Shown: positions 10,571 to 19,154 of the stretch, in pieces | Numbering within the stretch: position 1 is the stretch's first letter | How the letters are laid out: every line of letters begins with the position of its first letter | Assembly: GCF_024359545.1 (NCBI RefSeq) | Contig: NZ_JAKQZG010000006.1 | Coordinates: 1 to 64,000, forward strand | Reading direction: 5' to 3' | DNA: 64,000 nt | DNA from: Jiella marina | GTDB lineage: Bacteria; Pseudomonadota; Alphaproteobacteria; Rhizobiales; Rhizobiaceae | Notes under the pieces: model-generated | Databases searched by the model: none | The model's input: only the letters and a program-made list of their open reading frames with translations | Told to the model about the DNA's origin: nothing | Program-made: the position numbers and the translations under genes

Positions 10571-13276
10571 GTGTCAGACAAGGACGAAGCCTATCAGGAG
10601 GCGCTGAGACGAATTGCGGCTTGGCGAGAGGGCGAGGAGCTGAATCTCGCCATTGACGGCCTGGAAGAGATCCCGAAGGAGATTACGGCGCTCAGTGGGC
10701 TGACGGCGCTCGTATTCTGCGGTTTCACTGGCGGGTGGCTGATATCCGCATCGATCCGTGATCTTTCCGCCATCGCAAACCTAAGAAACTTACAGTCTCT
10801 CGATTGCTGCGATACGCAAATTAACGATCTCTCACCAGTCGCAGGACTTCAGAAACTCCAAGATCTCGACTGCTCCTTTACACAGGTCAGCAATCTCTCT
10901 CCGCTTGCAAAACTCGAAAATCTTCACTCAGTTCACTGCGCTTATGCAAAGATTAGTGACCTCTCCCCAATCGCGAAAATCAAAAGCCTCCAGTATTTCG
11001 ACTGCGCATACACGAATGTCAGCGATCTCTCACCAATCGCACAACTCAAAAACCTTCGGTCCCTCAACTGTTCGCGCTGCTCCCTCAGCCGGGACTCGCT
11101 GCGGATCGCGTCGAGCCGAACCCTCACGACGCTGATTTTCGAACCGGGTCGTCTTGAAGACGTCCCCTCGGAAATCCTCTCGGCTTGGCATCGTGACAAC
11201 TGCCTCCCGCGGCTGCGGGCGCATCTGAGAGATTGCGGAGACGAGCCGCATCGCATGGCGGATGTGAAACTGATGATTCTCGGCAATGGACGCGTCGGGA
11301 AGACCCAGCTTTTTCGCAGGCTGAAGGGTTTGCCCTTTGCGCCGGTCTCCGATTCCACCCACGGCATCGTCATCGACAGCCTGCAGGCACCGGATCAGGA
11401 AGAGGGACGCTTCAATGTCTGGGATTTCGGTGGGCAGGACATCTATCACGGCACCCATGCGCTGTTCCTGAAGAGCCGAGCAGTCTTCATCCTCGCTTGG
11501 ACACCCGGCATGGAGGAGCGCGCAACCCATCTTCATGAGGGCATGGAGTTCAAGAACTTTCCGCTGCCCTATTGGCTCGACTATGTCTGGCAGTTCGGCG
11601 GCGAAGAGGCGCCGGTCATCGTGGTGCAGACCCAGGCCGACAAGCCGGGCGACGACCGCCAGCTCTCCCCCGAAGCCGCGGCCGCGCTTGATCGCTTCCG
11701 CTTCAAGAAAATGATCCAGTTCAGCGCTAAGGACAAAGGCCGCGGCATCGCGGCGCTGAAGGAAGCTCTGTCCGAAGCCTATGACCAGATCGACCGCCCC
11801 CTGATCGGCCCCGGCCGAGCGAAGGTAAAACTACAGGTTGCGGATTGGCGCAACGAGGATGCCGTTCGCGCGCCGACGGACCGCCAACGCCAGATCATCA
11901 GCCGACCGTCCTTCGACAAACTCTGTGCCGACGCCGGCAACATATCCGATCACGGCCTGTTTCTGCACTTCCTCCACAACGCGGGCACGGTGTTCCACCA
12001 GCCCGGCCTCTTCAACGACGATATCGTCATCGACCAGGGCTGGGCGCTCGACGCCATCTATTCGGTCTTCAATCGCGAGAAGCGGGTGTTTCCCTTCCTC
12101 AAGGCCCATGGCGGCCGATTCACTCGCGCGGACCTTGCCGCACTTCTTTGGGACGATGCCGGCTATTCCCCTGCCGAGCAGGAGATCTTCCTCGACATGA
12201 TGCAGAGCTGCGGAATCTGCTTCCCTTATGATCATCGATCGCAGGGAGAGACGATCTTCATCGCGCCAGACCTCTTGCCCAAAGACCGGCCCTACGACCT
12301 GATCCAGAAATGGGACGACGATCTGCCCGTACAGACCGCGACGTTCGAGTTCGGCCTCCTGCCCTCTTTCGTCCTGCGGACGATCATGGCCGAGATCGGC
12401 GACCAGGCGGGTCTTGCCGGCGATTATTGGCAGGACGGGCTCTTCGTCTTCGAGGCGGACACGAAATCGCGCGCGCTGATCGAACAAGGAATGGCGGAGA
12501 AGGGCTGGTCCGGTGCGATCGTGATTCAGACCCAGAAGGGCGACGCCTCACGGCTTCTCGATGAATTGGCAAGGCAAGTCGAACGCATCGCCTCACGACA
12601 CGGCCTCAATTTCGAACTCGACGAGAAGGCCCCCGATCATGGCGCGAAGCGTGAGATGAAGGACATGGCCTTTATATCGGAACCGAACGACGCGCCGAAA
12701 TGCTACGTCTCCTACGCCTGGAAGGACGACCGATCGGATGCGGGCAAGGCGCGCGAGGCGGATGTCGACCGGCTTTGCACGGAGGCAGAAGCGAGAGGCA
12801 TCCGCATTCGCCGCGACAAGTCTGAACTCGGCTTCGGCGACAGCATCTCGAAATTCATGCGCGAACTCGGCAAGGGCGACCGTGTCTTCATCTTCCTCAG
12901 CGAGAAATATCTGAAATCCCCTAACTGCATGTTCGAGCTGAGCGAAATCTGGCGCAATGCGCGGATGGAGGCGGACGAATTCCAGCAGCGCGTGCGGATC
13001 TACACACTCGACGATGCCGGTATCTGGACCGCTGACGACAGGCTCGAGATTGCCGAGTATTGGTTGGAGAGGCACTCTGCTTTCGGCGAGAAGATGGCCA
13101 AGCATGGGCCGCGCATCGCTGCCACGAGAGATATCGAGAGTTGGAAGAGAATGGACCGACATGCATCGGAGATCGGCGACATTCTCGCGGATATCGCCGA
13201 TCGCGTTCAGCCGCGAACCTTCGAGGATTTCTTGAAGTACGGCTTCGAAGGCCTCCTGCCTGAGGACGAGGCCTGA
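10571..13276 (+). CDS. LRR-Roc-COR-TIR protein (Roco GTPase fused to TIR effector domain)
   Basis: 901 aa, GTG start with AGGA 7 bases upstream. Residues 64-173 are five exact 22-residue leucine-rich repeats of form DLSPIAxLxxLxxLDCxxTxIS, with a cysteine at the same place in each. Residues about 231-410 are a Ras-of-complex GTPase: P loop GNGRVGKT at 238-245, DFGGQ at 285-289, QTQAD at 353-357 in the guanine-binding position. About 420-690 fits COR, the dimerising partner of Roc. Residues about 708-840 are a TIR domain starting CYVSYAWKDD; E789 in SPNCMFEL fits the catalytic glutamate of NAD-cleaving TIRs. By analogy with known families, ligand sensing by the LRR would switch Roc-COR and activate TIR; an anti-phage role is inference. 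The LRR part has much lower G+C than the rest. Confidence 0.85.
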   Translation: MSDKDEAYQEALRRIAAWREGEELNLAIDGLEEIPKEITALSGLTALVFCGFTGGWLISASIRDLSAIANLRNLQSLDCCDTQINDLSPVAGLQKLQDLDCSFTQVSNLSPLAKLENLHSVHCAYAKISDLSPIAKIKSLQYFDCAYTNVSDLSPIAQLKNLRSLNCSRCSLSRDSLRIASSRTLTTLIFEPGRLEDVPSEILSAWHRDNCLPRLRAHLRDCGDEPHRMADVKLMILGNGRVGKTQLFRRLKGLPFAPVSDSTHGIVIDSLQAPDQEEGRFNVWDFGGQDIYHGTHALFLKSRAVFILAWTPGMEERATHLHEGMEFKNFPLPYWLDYVWQFGGEEAPVIVVQTQADKPGDDRQLSPEAAAALDRFRFKKMIQFSAKDKGRGIAALKEALSEAYDQIDRPLIGPGRAKVKLQVADWRNEDAVRAPTDRQRQIISRPSFDKLCADAGNISDHGLFLHFLHNAGTVFHQPGLFNDDIVIDQGWALDAIYSVFNREKRVFPFLKAHGGRFTRADLAALLWDDAGYSPAEQEIFLDMMQSCGICFPYDHRSQGETIFIAPDLLPKDRPYDLIQKWDDDLPVQTATFEFGLLPSFVLRTIMAEIGDQAGLAGDYWQDGLFVFEADTKSRALIEQGMAEKGWSGAIVIQTQKGDASRLLDELARQVERIASRHGLNFELDEKAPDHGAKREMKDMAFISEPNDAPKCYVSYAWKDDRSDAGKAREADVDRLCTEAEARGIRIRRDKSELGFGDSISKFMRELGKGDRVFIFLSEKYLKSPNCMFELSEIWRNARMEADEFQQRVRIYTLDDAGIWTADDRLEIAEYWLERHSAFGEKMAKHGPRIAATRDIESWKRMDRHASEIGDILADIADRVQPRTFEDFLKYGFEGLLPEDEA

Positions 13277-13280
13277 CCGC

Positions 13281-13727
13281 TCACGCCTCGATGACGAGCT
13301 TCGCGGTGATCATGCCGGCTTCGGTGACGAAGGCGCGGTGGTCGCTGGCCTGGAGGGTGATGGTCAGTTCGTGGCGGCCGGGGGCGAGCTGGCCGATCGA
13401 CTTTTCCGGCGCGTAGGCCGAGGCGAGTTTCCTGTTGCCCTCGTAGATATGGACATGGCCGACGGCCTCGCGGCCGGTCACCGTCTTGCAGATCTCGATG
13501 AAGCGGAAGTTCTCGGCATCGATGGCGACGGTCCAGTCACCGGCCGCGTCCTTCGTCGCGCGGGCCTCGATGACCGGCATGGGCTGGTCTTCGGCGAGCT
13601 TGACGAAGAGTTGGGCCGGCGGATCGCGATCGGCCGCAATCAGCGATGTCGCGGTGAAGGTCACGCCCACGAAGAGGGCGCAGACGAGGCCGGTGCGGGC
13701 GCGGGGGGAAGCGAGGGCGGCGAACAT
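13281..13727 (-). CDS. Small secreted protein of unknown function
   Basis: 148 aa, ATG with AAGGA about 10 bases upstream. An N-terminal hydrophobic segment ending near LIAA-DRDPP looks like a signal peptide. The mature part is a probable beta-sandwich with GHVHIYEG and a late LAPGRHELTITLQASDH motif; the spaced histidines suggest metal binding, but this is inference. It lies downstream of the DoxX-type gene on the same strand (150 bases, with a hairpin between) and both appear inserted between pgsA and moaD. I do not recognise a named family. Confidence 0.7.
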   Translation of the reverse strand: MFAALASPRARTGLVCALFVGVTFTATSLIAADRDPPAQLFVKLAEDQPMPVIEARATKDAAGDWTVAIDAENFRFIEICKTVTGREAVGHVHIYEGNRKLASAYAPEKSIGQLAPGRHELTITLQASDHRAFVTEAGMITAKLVIEA

Positions 13728-13825
13728 CGCGAGAGATCCTTCGACGGATTGGCTTGAAAGCGTTCACCGCAACGAGTGGAAGGGCCAGAGCCTCCAAAGG
13801 CCCCGGCCCTTCGCTTTTCTCGCAA

Positions 13826-13858
13826 GGATGGGGCGCCCGCGGCGGTGGCGCCCCATCC
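13826..13858 (-). terminator. Hairpin downstream of the DoxX-type gene
   Basis: A perfect 12-bp G+C-rich stem (13826-13837 with 13847-13858) sits 20 bases after the DoxX-type stop codon on the minus strand. The run of U is weak, so it may attenuate rather than fully stop transcription into the small secreted protein gene. Confidence 0.6.
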
Positions 13859-13877
13859 AAGGCCTTGCGGACGACCC

Positions 13878-14987
13878 TCAGGCCGCCTGCTCGGCAAGTC
13901 GCGCAAAGCGCTTGCGCCGGATCATGCGCTGGATGCCGAGGCCGAGGCGGCGGGCCGCGGTGGAGCGGCTGCCGGCGCCGGCCATCAGGAGAACGAAGGC
14001 CATGGCGTAGAGATTGGCGTGGAAGAGCGGCGTCTCACCGAGCGTCAAGGCAAACATGGTGAAGGCCGAGATCAGGAAGATCGCGATCGGCCGCACCAGG
14101 ATGCCCGCGACCAGAAGCAGACCGGCGGAGACCTCGACGAAGGTCATCACGAAGACGATCACGCCGTAGTCGATCCCGAAATTGGGGAACTCGCCGTGCT
14201 CCAGGATGGCGACGAGCATGGTCGGGTGCATCAGCTTGTAGGCGATGCCGAGATAGGCGAAGTTGGCCCCGAAGATCGCCATCAGGACGCGGTAGACCGT
14301 CGGGGTGACCGCCAGGCGGTCGAGCAGCGTCGAAGCCGGCAGGCGGCCCGCGACGGCGGCCGGCAGGGACAGCCGGAAGCGGCCTGCGCCGGCAAAGGCC
14401 AGATAGAGGCCCGGGACGAAGAAGTGCCCGGCATAGGCAATGAAGGTCTCGCCGAAGAGACCGAGGCCGAGAACCGCCAGCAGTGCGACGCCGAGGCCGG
14501 CGAAGCGCGTGCCGATCCCGCTCACGAGAACCAGGGACAGGAGGACCTGCACGAGGGCCAGGAAACCCCATGCGTCGACTAGGAGCTTCAGCTGCATGTC
14601 CGGCACGAACAGGGTCGGCGCCGTGCCGATCGCGACGTTCGGGGCCGGCAGAAGGCCGAGACTGGCGGCAAACAGCATGATCGCGAGACCGATCCGGACA
14701 GCGAGCGGTCCGAGATCGCCGACCCGGTCCGCCAGGGGCCGCATCACGCGGTTCTCGATCGCCTGCCAGCGTGTCTCGGACACGACCGCCCCGAAGACGA
14801 CCGCGGCCAGCGCCGCGACGAGCGGGGCAGAGTAGAAGACATTGGTGAAGATTGCGGGCTTCGGCGCGGCGGCGAGTTCGAACATTTCCTGCGGCGTCAG
14901 GAGCCAGGCCTCGTGCGCGCTGGCGACGCCGGTCAGGCCGAGGGTCGCAGCGGCGGCGATGGCGGCTCTGGTGGAGAAAGTCTTCAT
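13878..14987 (-). CDS. DoxX-family integral membrane protein with signal peptide
   Basis: 369 aa. ATG at 14987 with GGGGTG 6 bases upstream (a GTG three codons earlier is the alternative). A signal peptide ends at GVASA-HEAW, putting an HEAWLLTP segment at the mature N terminus, outside the membrane. It is followed by about eight or nine hydrophobic helices; the last four (about 220-350) resemble DoxX/DoxD (AYLGIAYKLMHP, FPNFGIDYGVI, FVEVSAGLLLVAGI). DoxX proteins are linked to thiol or quinone redox chemistry; the true substrate here is unknown. The small secreted protein gene downstream may be a partner. Confidence 0.75.
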   Translation of the reverse strand: MKTFSTRAAIAAAATLGLTGVASAHEAWLLTPQEMFELAAAPKPAIFTNVFYSAPLVAALAAVVFGAVVSETRWQAIENRVMRPLADRVGDLGPLAVRIGLAIMLFAASLGLLPAPNVAIGTAPTLFVPDMQLKLLVDAWGFLALVQVLLSLVLVSGIGTRFAGLGVALLAVLGLGLFGETFIAYAGHFFVPGLYLAFAGAGRFRLSLPAAVAGRLPASTLLDRLAVTPTVYRVLMAIFGANFAYLGIAYKLMHPTMLVAILEHGEFPNFGIDYGVIVFVMTFVEVSAGLLLVAGILVRPIAIFLISAFTMFALTLGETPLFHANLYAMAFVLLMAGAGSRSTAARRLGLGIQRMIRRKRFARLAEQAA

Positions 14988-15116
14988 GGCGAACACCCCG
15001 TGTCATCGATCATCCATGTCGGGGCGAGTGGAAGAGCGAGACGCCGATCCGCGGGCCTCTGGACAAAGCGCGTCCTCACGGCCATCTCCCCGTGCAAGAG
15101 GAAGAGGACGAACCCG

Positions 15117-15368
15117 ATGAAGCTTGCCTATTTCGCCTGGGTCCGGGAACGGATCGGCCTGGCCGAGGAAGAGGTCGAACTGCCGGCCGGCGTCGTCACC
15201 GTCGAGGATCTTCTGCGCTGGCTGAAGAGCCGCGGCGAGACCTATGACGCCGCGCTCCAGGCGCCGGAGATCATCCGCGTCGCCATCGACCAGGAGCATG
15301 TCGACCATTCCGAGCCGCTGGCCGGCGCCAAGGAGGTGGCGATCTTTCCGCCGATGACGGGGGGCTGA
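15117..15368 (+). CDS. moaD: Molybdopterin synthase sulfur-carrier subunit
   Basis: 83 aa, beginning at the ATG at 15117 after a GAGG-containing leader. MoaD is a ubiquitin-like protein whose C-terminal glycine is thiocarboxylated and gives sulfur to precursor Z in molybdopterin synthesis. The required Gly-Gly end is present (IFPPMTGG). It is two bases upstream of moaE, so the two subunits are translated together. The first moaD of a uvrC-pgsA-moaD-moaE arrangement normal for the order; moaA and moaC are not in the window. Confidence 0.95.
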   Translation: MKLAYFAWVRERIGLAEEEVELPAGVVTVEDLLRWLKSRGETYDAALQAPEIIRVAIDQEHVDHSEPLAGAKEVAIFPPMTGG

Positions 15369-15370
15369 GG

Positions 15371-15877
15371 ATGGCGAACGAAACCAACGAGCCCCGGACT
15401 TCCCCGCCTGACATGGCATTCGAGCCGCTGATCCGCGTTCAGTCCGAACGCATCGTGACCGATGCGGTCGTCGGCCCGCTGGCAGGCAACGGATCGGTTG
15501 GCGCGCTGGTGACGTTCACCGGTTACTGCCGTGACGAGGGCGGACGGTTGAAGGAGCTGGAGCTCGAACATTATCCGGGCATGGCCGAGCGGCAGATCGC
15601 AAAAATCGCTCAGGACGCCGCCTCCCGCTGGCCCCTCCTCGGCTGCGCGGCAATCCACCGGTATGGCCTGATCGCCCCCGGCGAGGAGATCGTGCTGGTG
15701 GCCTGCACGTCGGCGCATCGCGGCGCCGCCTTCGAAGCGGCGAGCTTCCTCATGGATTTCATGAAGACCCGCGCGCCCTTCTGGAAGCGCGAGCATCTGG
15801 TCGACGGAAGCGTCGGCGGCTGGGTCGAAGCCCGGGACACCGACACTGCCGCCGCCGACCGCTGGCACAGGCTCTGA
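15371..15877 (+). CDS. moaE: Molybdopterin synthase catalytic subunit
   Basis: 168 aa. MoaE dimerises and binds two MoaD to form molybdopterin synthase, putting two dithiolene sulfurs on cyclic pyranopterin monophosphate. Conserved landmarks are present: GALVTFTGYCRD near residue 45-57, HRYGLIAPGEE and the run SAHRGAAFEA followed by the lysine-rich FMKTRAPFWKRE, which carries the active-site lysines. The N terminus has about 18 extra residues before the conserved IRVQ start; an internal ATG at residue 15 is a possible alternative start. Confidence 0.95.
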   Translation: MANETNEPRTSPPDMAFEPLIRVQSERIVTDAVVGPLAGNGSVGALVTFTGYCRDEGGRLKELELEHYPGMAERQIAKIAQDAASRWPLLGCAAIHRYGLIAPGEEIVLVACTSAHRGAAFEAASFLMDFMKTRAPFWKREHLVDGSVGGWVEARDTDTAAADRWHRL

Positions 15878-16088
15878 GCCAGCCCGCTTCCCATTCATCG
15901 TCGGTCGTCGGTCACTGCAAAACAGACAGTATCGTTTGCAATCATTTTCCCTCAGCCATAATATTGCACCGCAGTATCGCCGAGATTTTATTCAAACCAT
16001 CTCTTGGAGTGTCAGGTATTTTTGACGCCCCTCTTTGACAGCAAGGGAAATGAACTAGTTTCCCGACTGTCAATTGGGAGGGCACCCG

Positions 16089-16616
16089 ATGAAAATCCAG
16101 GACAGACCGGAATTTCGCGACAAGCCGAAACCCTTGTGCTTCGGCCCCGAAGACACCGTGATGACGGCGGTGACGGCCATGACGGACCGCAATGTCGGCT
16201 CCGTGATGGTCGTGGACGACTACGAGAAGCTGATCGGCGTCGTGACCGAACGCGACGTCCTCAAGCGGCTCGTGGGCGGCAAGCGCGACCCCGAGACCAC
16301 CAAGCTGCGCGAGATCATGACGGCGAAGCCGCGGGCGGCGCGGGCGGATGACGATCTGATCGAATGGATGCGGATCATGTCGAACGAGCGCTTCCGCCGC
16401 CTTCCGATCGTCGACGAGAACAACCGCGTCGTCTCGATCATGACCCAGGGCGACTTCGTGTCCTACACCTGGCCGAACCTTCTGCATCAGGCCCGCGAAG
16501 TCACGCGGTCGAGCGTCGGGCGCAACTACCAGATCCTTCTCGTGATCGGCAGCGTGGCGCTCTACACCGTCGTTCTTCTGGTCGTCTTGTCGGCCTTTTT
16601 CGGCAACAGCGCATGA
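16089..16616 (+). CDS. Tandem CBS-domain protein with a C-terminal membrane anchor
   Basis: 175 aa; ATG at 16089 with GGGAGGG 5-6 bases upstream. Two CBS motifs (about residues 12-70 and 78-135; VGSVMVVDD, GVVTERDVLKRL, RRLPIVDENNRVV, IMTQGDFV) form one adenosyl-nucleotide-binding Bateman module. Residues about 150-170 are one hydrophobic helix, so the module is tethered to the inner membrane. Such proteins usually sense AMP/ATP or similar ligands; the partner is unknown. It sits between moaE and the convergent ndk, preceded by an A+T-rich 211-base promoter region. Confidence 0.85.
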   Translation: MKIQDRPEFRDKPKPLCFGPEDTVMTAVTAMTDRNVGSVMVVDDYEKLIGVVTERDVLKRLVGGKRDPETTKLREIMTAKPRAARADDDLIEWMRIMSNERFRRLPIVDENNRVVSIMTQGDFVSYTWPNLLHQAREVTRSSVGRNYQILLVIGSVALYTVVLLVVLSAFFGNSA

Positions 16617-16619
16617 AAA

Positions 16620-16653
16620 GACCCGCCCGCGGCCGGCAAGCCGCGGGCGGGTC
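16620..16653. terminator. Hairpin between convergent CBS gene and ndk
   Basis: A perfect 14-bp stem (16620-16633 with 16640-16653) with a 6-base loop begins four bases after the CBS-gene stop codon. No long T run follows on either strand, but its place between convergent genes suggests a terminator serving the plus strand. Confidence 0.65.
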
Positions 16654-16698
16654 GATCAGGCATCCTCCGACTGACGGAAGCCGCGGGGCGGCTCCGGC

Positions 16699-17121
16699 TC
16701 AGCCGACGATTTCGGTCTCGGAGAACCAGTAGGCGATCTCCTGCTTGGCGGTCTCCGGGGCGTCGGAGCCGTGCACCGAGTTCTCGCCGATCGACAGGGC
16801 AAATTCCTTGCGGATCGTGCCCTCGGCGGCGTCGGCCGGGTTGGTCGCGCCCATCACTTCGCGATTCTTGGCGATGGCGTTCTCGCCCTGGAGAACCTGC
16901 ACCACCGTCGGACCGGAGGACATGGAGTCCACCAGCTCGCCGAAGAAGGGCCGCTCCTTGTGGACGGCGTAGAAGCCTTCGGCCTCGCGCCGGCTCATCC
17001 ACACGCGCCGGGACGCGACGACCGTCAGCCCGGCCTCTTCCAGCTTCTTGGTGATCGCGCCGGTCAGGTTGCGACGCGTGGCATCGGGCTTGATCATCGA
17101 GAAAGTGCGTTCGAGCGCCAT
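16699..17121 (-). CDS. ndk: Nucleoside diphosphate kinase
   Basis: 140 aa, the usual length. It transfers the gamma phosphate of ATP to NDPs through a phosphohistidine, keeping NTP and dNTP pools balanced. Landmarks: [15 protein letters not shown] at the start, the active-site histidine in [12 protein letters not shown], and the nucleotide-binding RPFFGELV. In related genomes ndk lies near the uvrC-pgsA-moaDE block, as here. Confidence 0.98.
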   Translation of the reverse strand: MALERTFSMIKPDATRRNLTGAITKKLEEAGLTVVASRRVWMSRREAEGFYAVHKERPFFGELVDSMSSGPTVVQVLQGENAIAKNREVMGATNPADAAEGTIRKEFALSIGENSVHGSDAPETAKQEIAYWFSETEIVG

Positions 17122-17219
17122 GTTGGCTCCTTGTGTTTGGTCTGAATGGGAAATCGGCGCGAGCTATAGCGACGCGGCCGCCGGGGAGCAAGCCGCCAGG
17201 GCTCACTCCCGATCTCCGA

Positions 17220-17912
17220 TCAGGCCGCAGCGGGAACCTTGGCCGCCTCGCTGTCGTGCAACGTCAGGCAGCGCTCCACCCATTCCGTCACCGGATCGTC
17301 CTTCGGCAGGAAGTCGTAGGGCGAGGACACCCGCGCCCATTGGAAGGCGCCGAAGACGATGTAGTCGGCAAAGAGCGGGGTCTCGCCGCCGATAAACGGC
17401 TGTTGCTTCACGATCGCGCGCAACGGCTCCAGCGACTTCAGGAAGGGCTCCACCCGCACGTCGCGATCGGCGATGAAGGCCTCCAGCGTCGCCTTGAAGG
17501 CCGCCTCGCGGCTCTCGCGGAAATACTGCCGGTCCGACTCCCCAAGACAATCATGGATATCGAGAAGGGCGAAGCGGGCGATCGCCGGATGGATCGTGCG
17601 CTGTGACCAGCTCTCGACGAAGCGCGAGAGCTGGCGTCCCCCCTCCCCGCCGAACAGGCTCGGCCGGTCGGGATAGGCCGTTTCCAGATATTCGGCGATG
17701 GCAAAGGAATCCGACACCAGCGTCTCGCCGTCGCGCAGGACTGGCACCGTCTTCGAGACCCCATTTTCCAGCGCGGCAATGCCGGTGAACGGGACCGGCG
17801 CAGTGGTGAAATCGAGCCCCTTGTGCCGCAGCGCCATGCGCGCCTTCCAGCAATGCGGTGAAAACGGCCGGGAAGAATCGCGGCCCACGAGTTCATACAG
17901 CGTGATGGTCAT
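17220..17912 (-). CDS. Glutathione S-transferase family protein (beta-etherase-like)
   Basis: 230 aa. The N-terminal thioredoxin-like domain (about 1-80) has the FSPHCWKARMAL helix start in place of the usual CPFC/SPNS and the glutathione-contacting VPVLRDG and SDSFAIAEYLE. The C-terminal helical domain follows (about 95-215). The pattern resembles the LigE/beta-etherase-like branch common in alphaproteobacteria, but the substrate cannot be told from sequence. It follows ndk on the same strand, read toward it with about 98 bases between. Confidence 0.88.
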   Translation of the reverse strand: MTITLYELVGRDSSRPFSPHCWKARMALRHKGLDFTTAPVPFTGIAALENGVSKTVPVLRDGETLVSDSFAIAEYLETAYPDRPSLFGGEGGRQLSRFVESWSQRTIHPAIARFALLDIHDCLGESDRQYFRESREAAFKATLEAFIADRDVRVEPFLKSLEPLRAIVKQQPFIGGETPLFADYIVFGAFQWARVSSPYDFLPKDDPVTEWVERCLTLHDSEAAKVPAAA

Positions 17913-18149
17913 TCGGCCCTTCCTGTAGTGGGGACGGCGCTCACGCCGTACAGGATCGAGACCTATCAGCCGCGAGCGCCTCCACCAAGATGGAAGCTAC
18001 GCGCGGATACCGGAGGGGTACGCAGCCACAGCCTTCGCGAGAGATCATATCGCCAGGCGCGCCGTCAGCATGAGAGGAGCAAGGCGCGACGCAACACGGG
18101 CCCACCGAGCAGGTGACGCCTACGGAAGCTGATACATCCTTGAAATCGC

Positions 18150-18224
<75 letters not shown>

Positions 18225-18390
18225 GCTGCGGGCGCCTTCTTTGACGATTTCGCGCGGCGCGTCAACACCCGATCATGGCTTTGTGCGCGACCGGCCGTCA
18301 TGGCCGGGTCGCGGCTCTCGCGGCGCGCCGGATGCTCCTACGGCTTTCGGCTGGCGCCGGGCTTGCGCCAGCGCCTATGCGAAGTGTGTG

Positions 18391-18996
18391 TCAGGCCCAG
18401 GGCCGGTCTTCGGCCATCTTCGCCTCGAAATCCTCGATCCTGTCCGCCCGCTCCAGCGTCAGGCCGATATCGTCGAGGCCGTTCAGCAGGCAGTGCTTGC
18501 GAAACGGATCGATCTCGAAGGTGATCTCGCCGCCATCCGGTCCGGAAATCGTCTGATTCGCCAGATCGACGGTGAGGCGCGCATTCGAGCCGCGCTCGGC
18601 GTCGTCCATCAGGAGCGCGAGCTGCTCCGGCGTCACGCGGATCGGCAGGATGCCGTTCTTGAAGCAGTTGTTGTAGAAGATGTCGGCGAAGGACGTCGAG
18701 ATCACGCAGCGAATGCCGAAGTCGAGAAGCGCCCACGGCGCGTGCTCGCGGGACGAGCCGCAGCCGAAATTGTCGCCGGCGACCAGGATCTCGGCCTTGC
18801 GATAGGCCGGCTTGTTGAGGACGAAGTCCTCGTTCTCGCTGCCATCCTCGTTATAACGCAGTTCGGCAAAGAGGCCGGTGCCGAGCCCGGTGCGCTTGAT
18901 GGTCTTCAGATAGTCCTTCGGGATGATCATGTCGGTGTCGACATTGACGATGGGCAGCGGCGCGGCGACGCCGGTCAGCTTGTCGAATTTCTGCAT
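18391..18996 (-). CDS. leuD: 3-isopropylmalate dehydratase small subunit
   Basis: 201 aa, normal for the family. With LeuC it isomerises 2- to 3-isopropylmalate in leucine synthesis. The swivel-domain signature is present: [15 protein letters not shown] at the start, [31 protein letters not shown] with the substrate-binding loop, and [21 protein letters not shown]. leuC is not in the window, so the subunits are unlinked here. Confidence 0.97.
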   Translation of the reverse strand: MQKFDKLTGVAAPLPIVNVDTDMIIPKDYLKTIKRTGLGTGLFAELRYNEDGSENEDFVLNKPAYRKAEILVAGDNFGCGSSREHAPWALLDFGIRCVISTSFADIFYNNCFKNGILPIRVTPEQLALLMDDAERGSNARLTVDLANQTISGPDGGEITFEIDPFRKHCLLNGLDDIGLTLERADRIEDFEAKMAEDRPWA

Positions 18997-19092
18997 GGCA
19001 ACTCCACCCGAACTTGGTCTCAGACTTCGAGACGGCCCATAGCACGTTCCACGGCTGGCATGAAACGCCCCGCCCCCGGCGCCAGTGCAACG

Positions 19093-19122
19093 AAAAACGG
19101 CGACGCATTGGCGCCGCCGTTT
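19093..19122 (-). terminator. Terminator of the manganese catalase gene
   Basis: On the minus strand an 8-bp arm AAACGGCG (19115-19122) pairs with 19095-19102 and is followed by TTTTT. It lies about 30 bases past the catalase stop codon. Confidence 0.8.
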
Positions 19123-19154
19123 CGTGTTGATCGCAGCTTGCCGCGAATGCGGTC

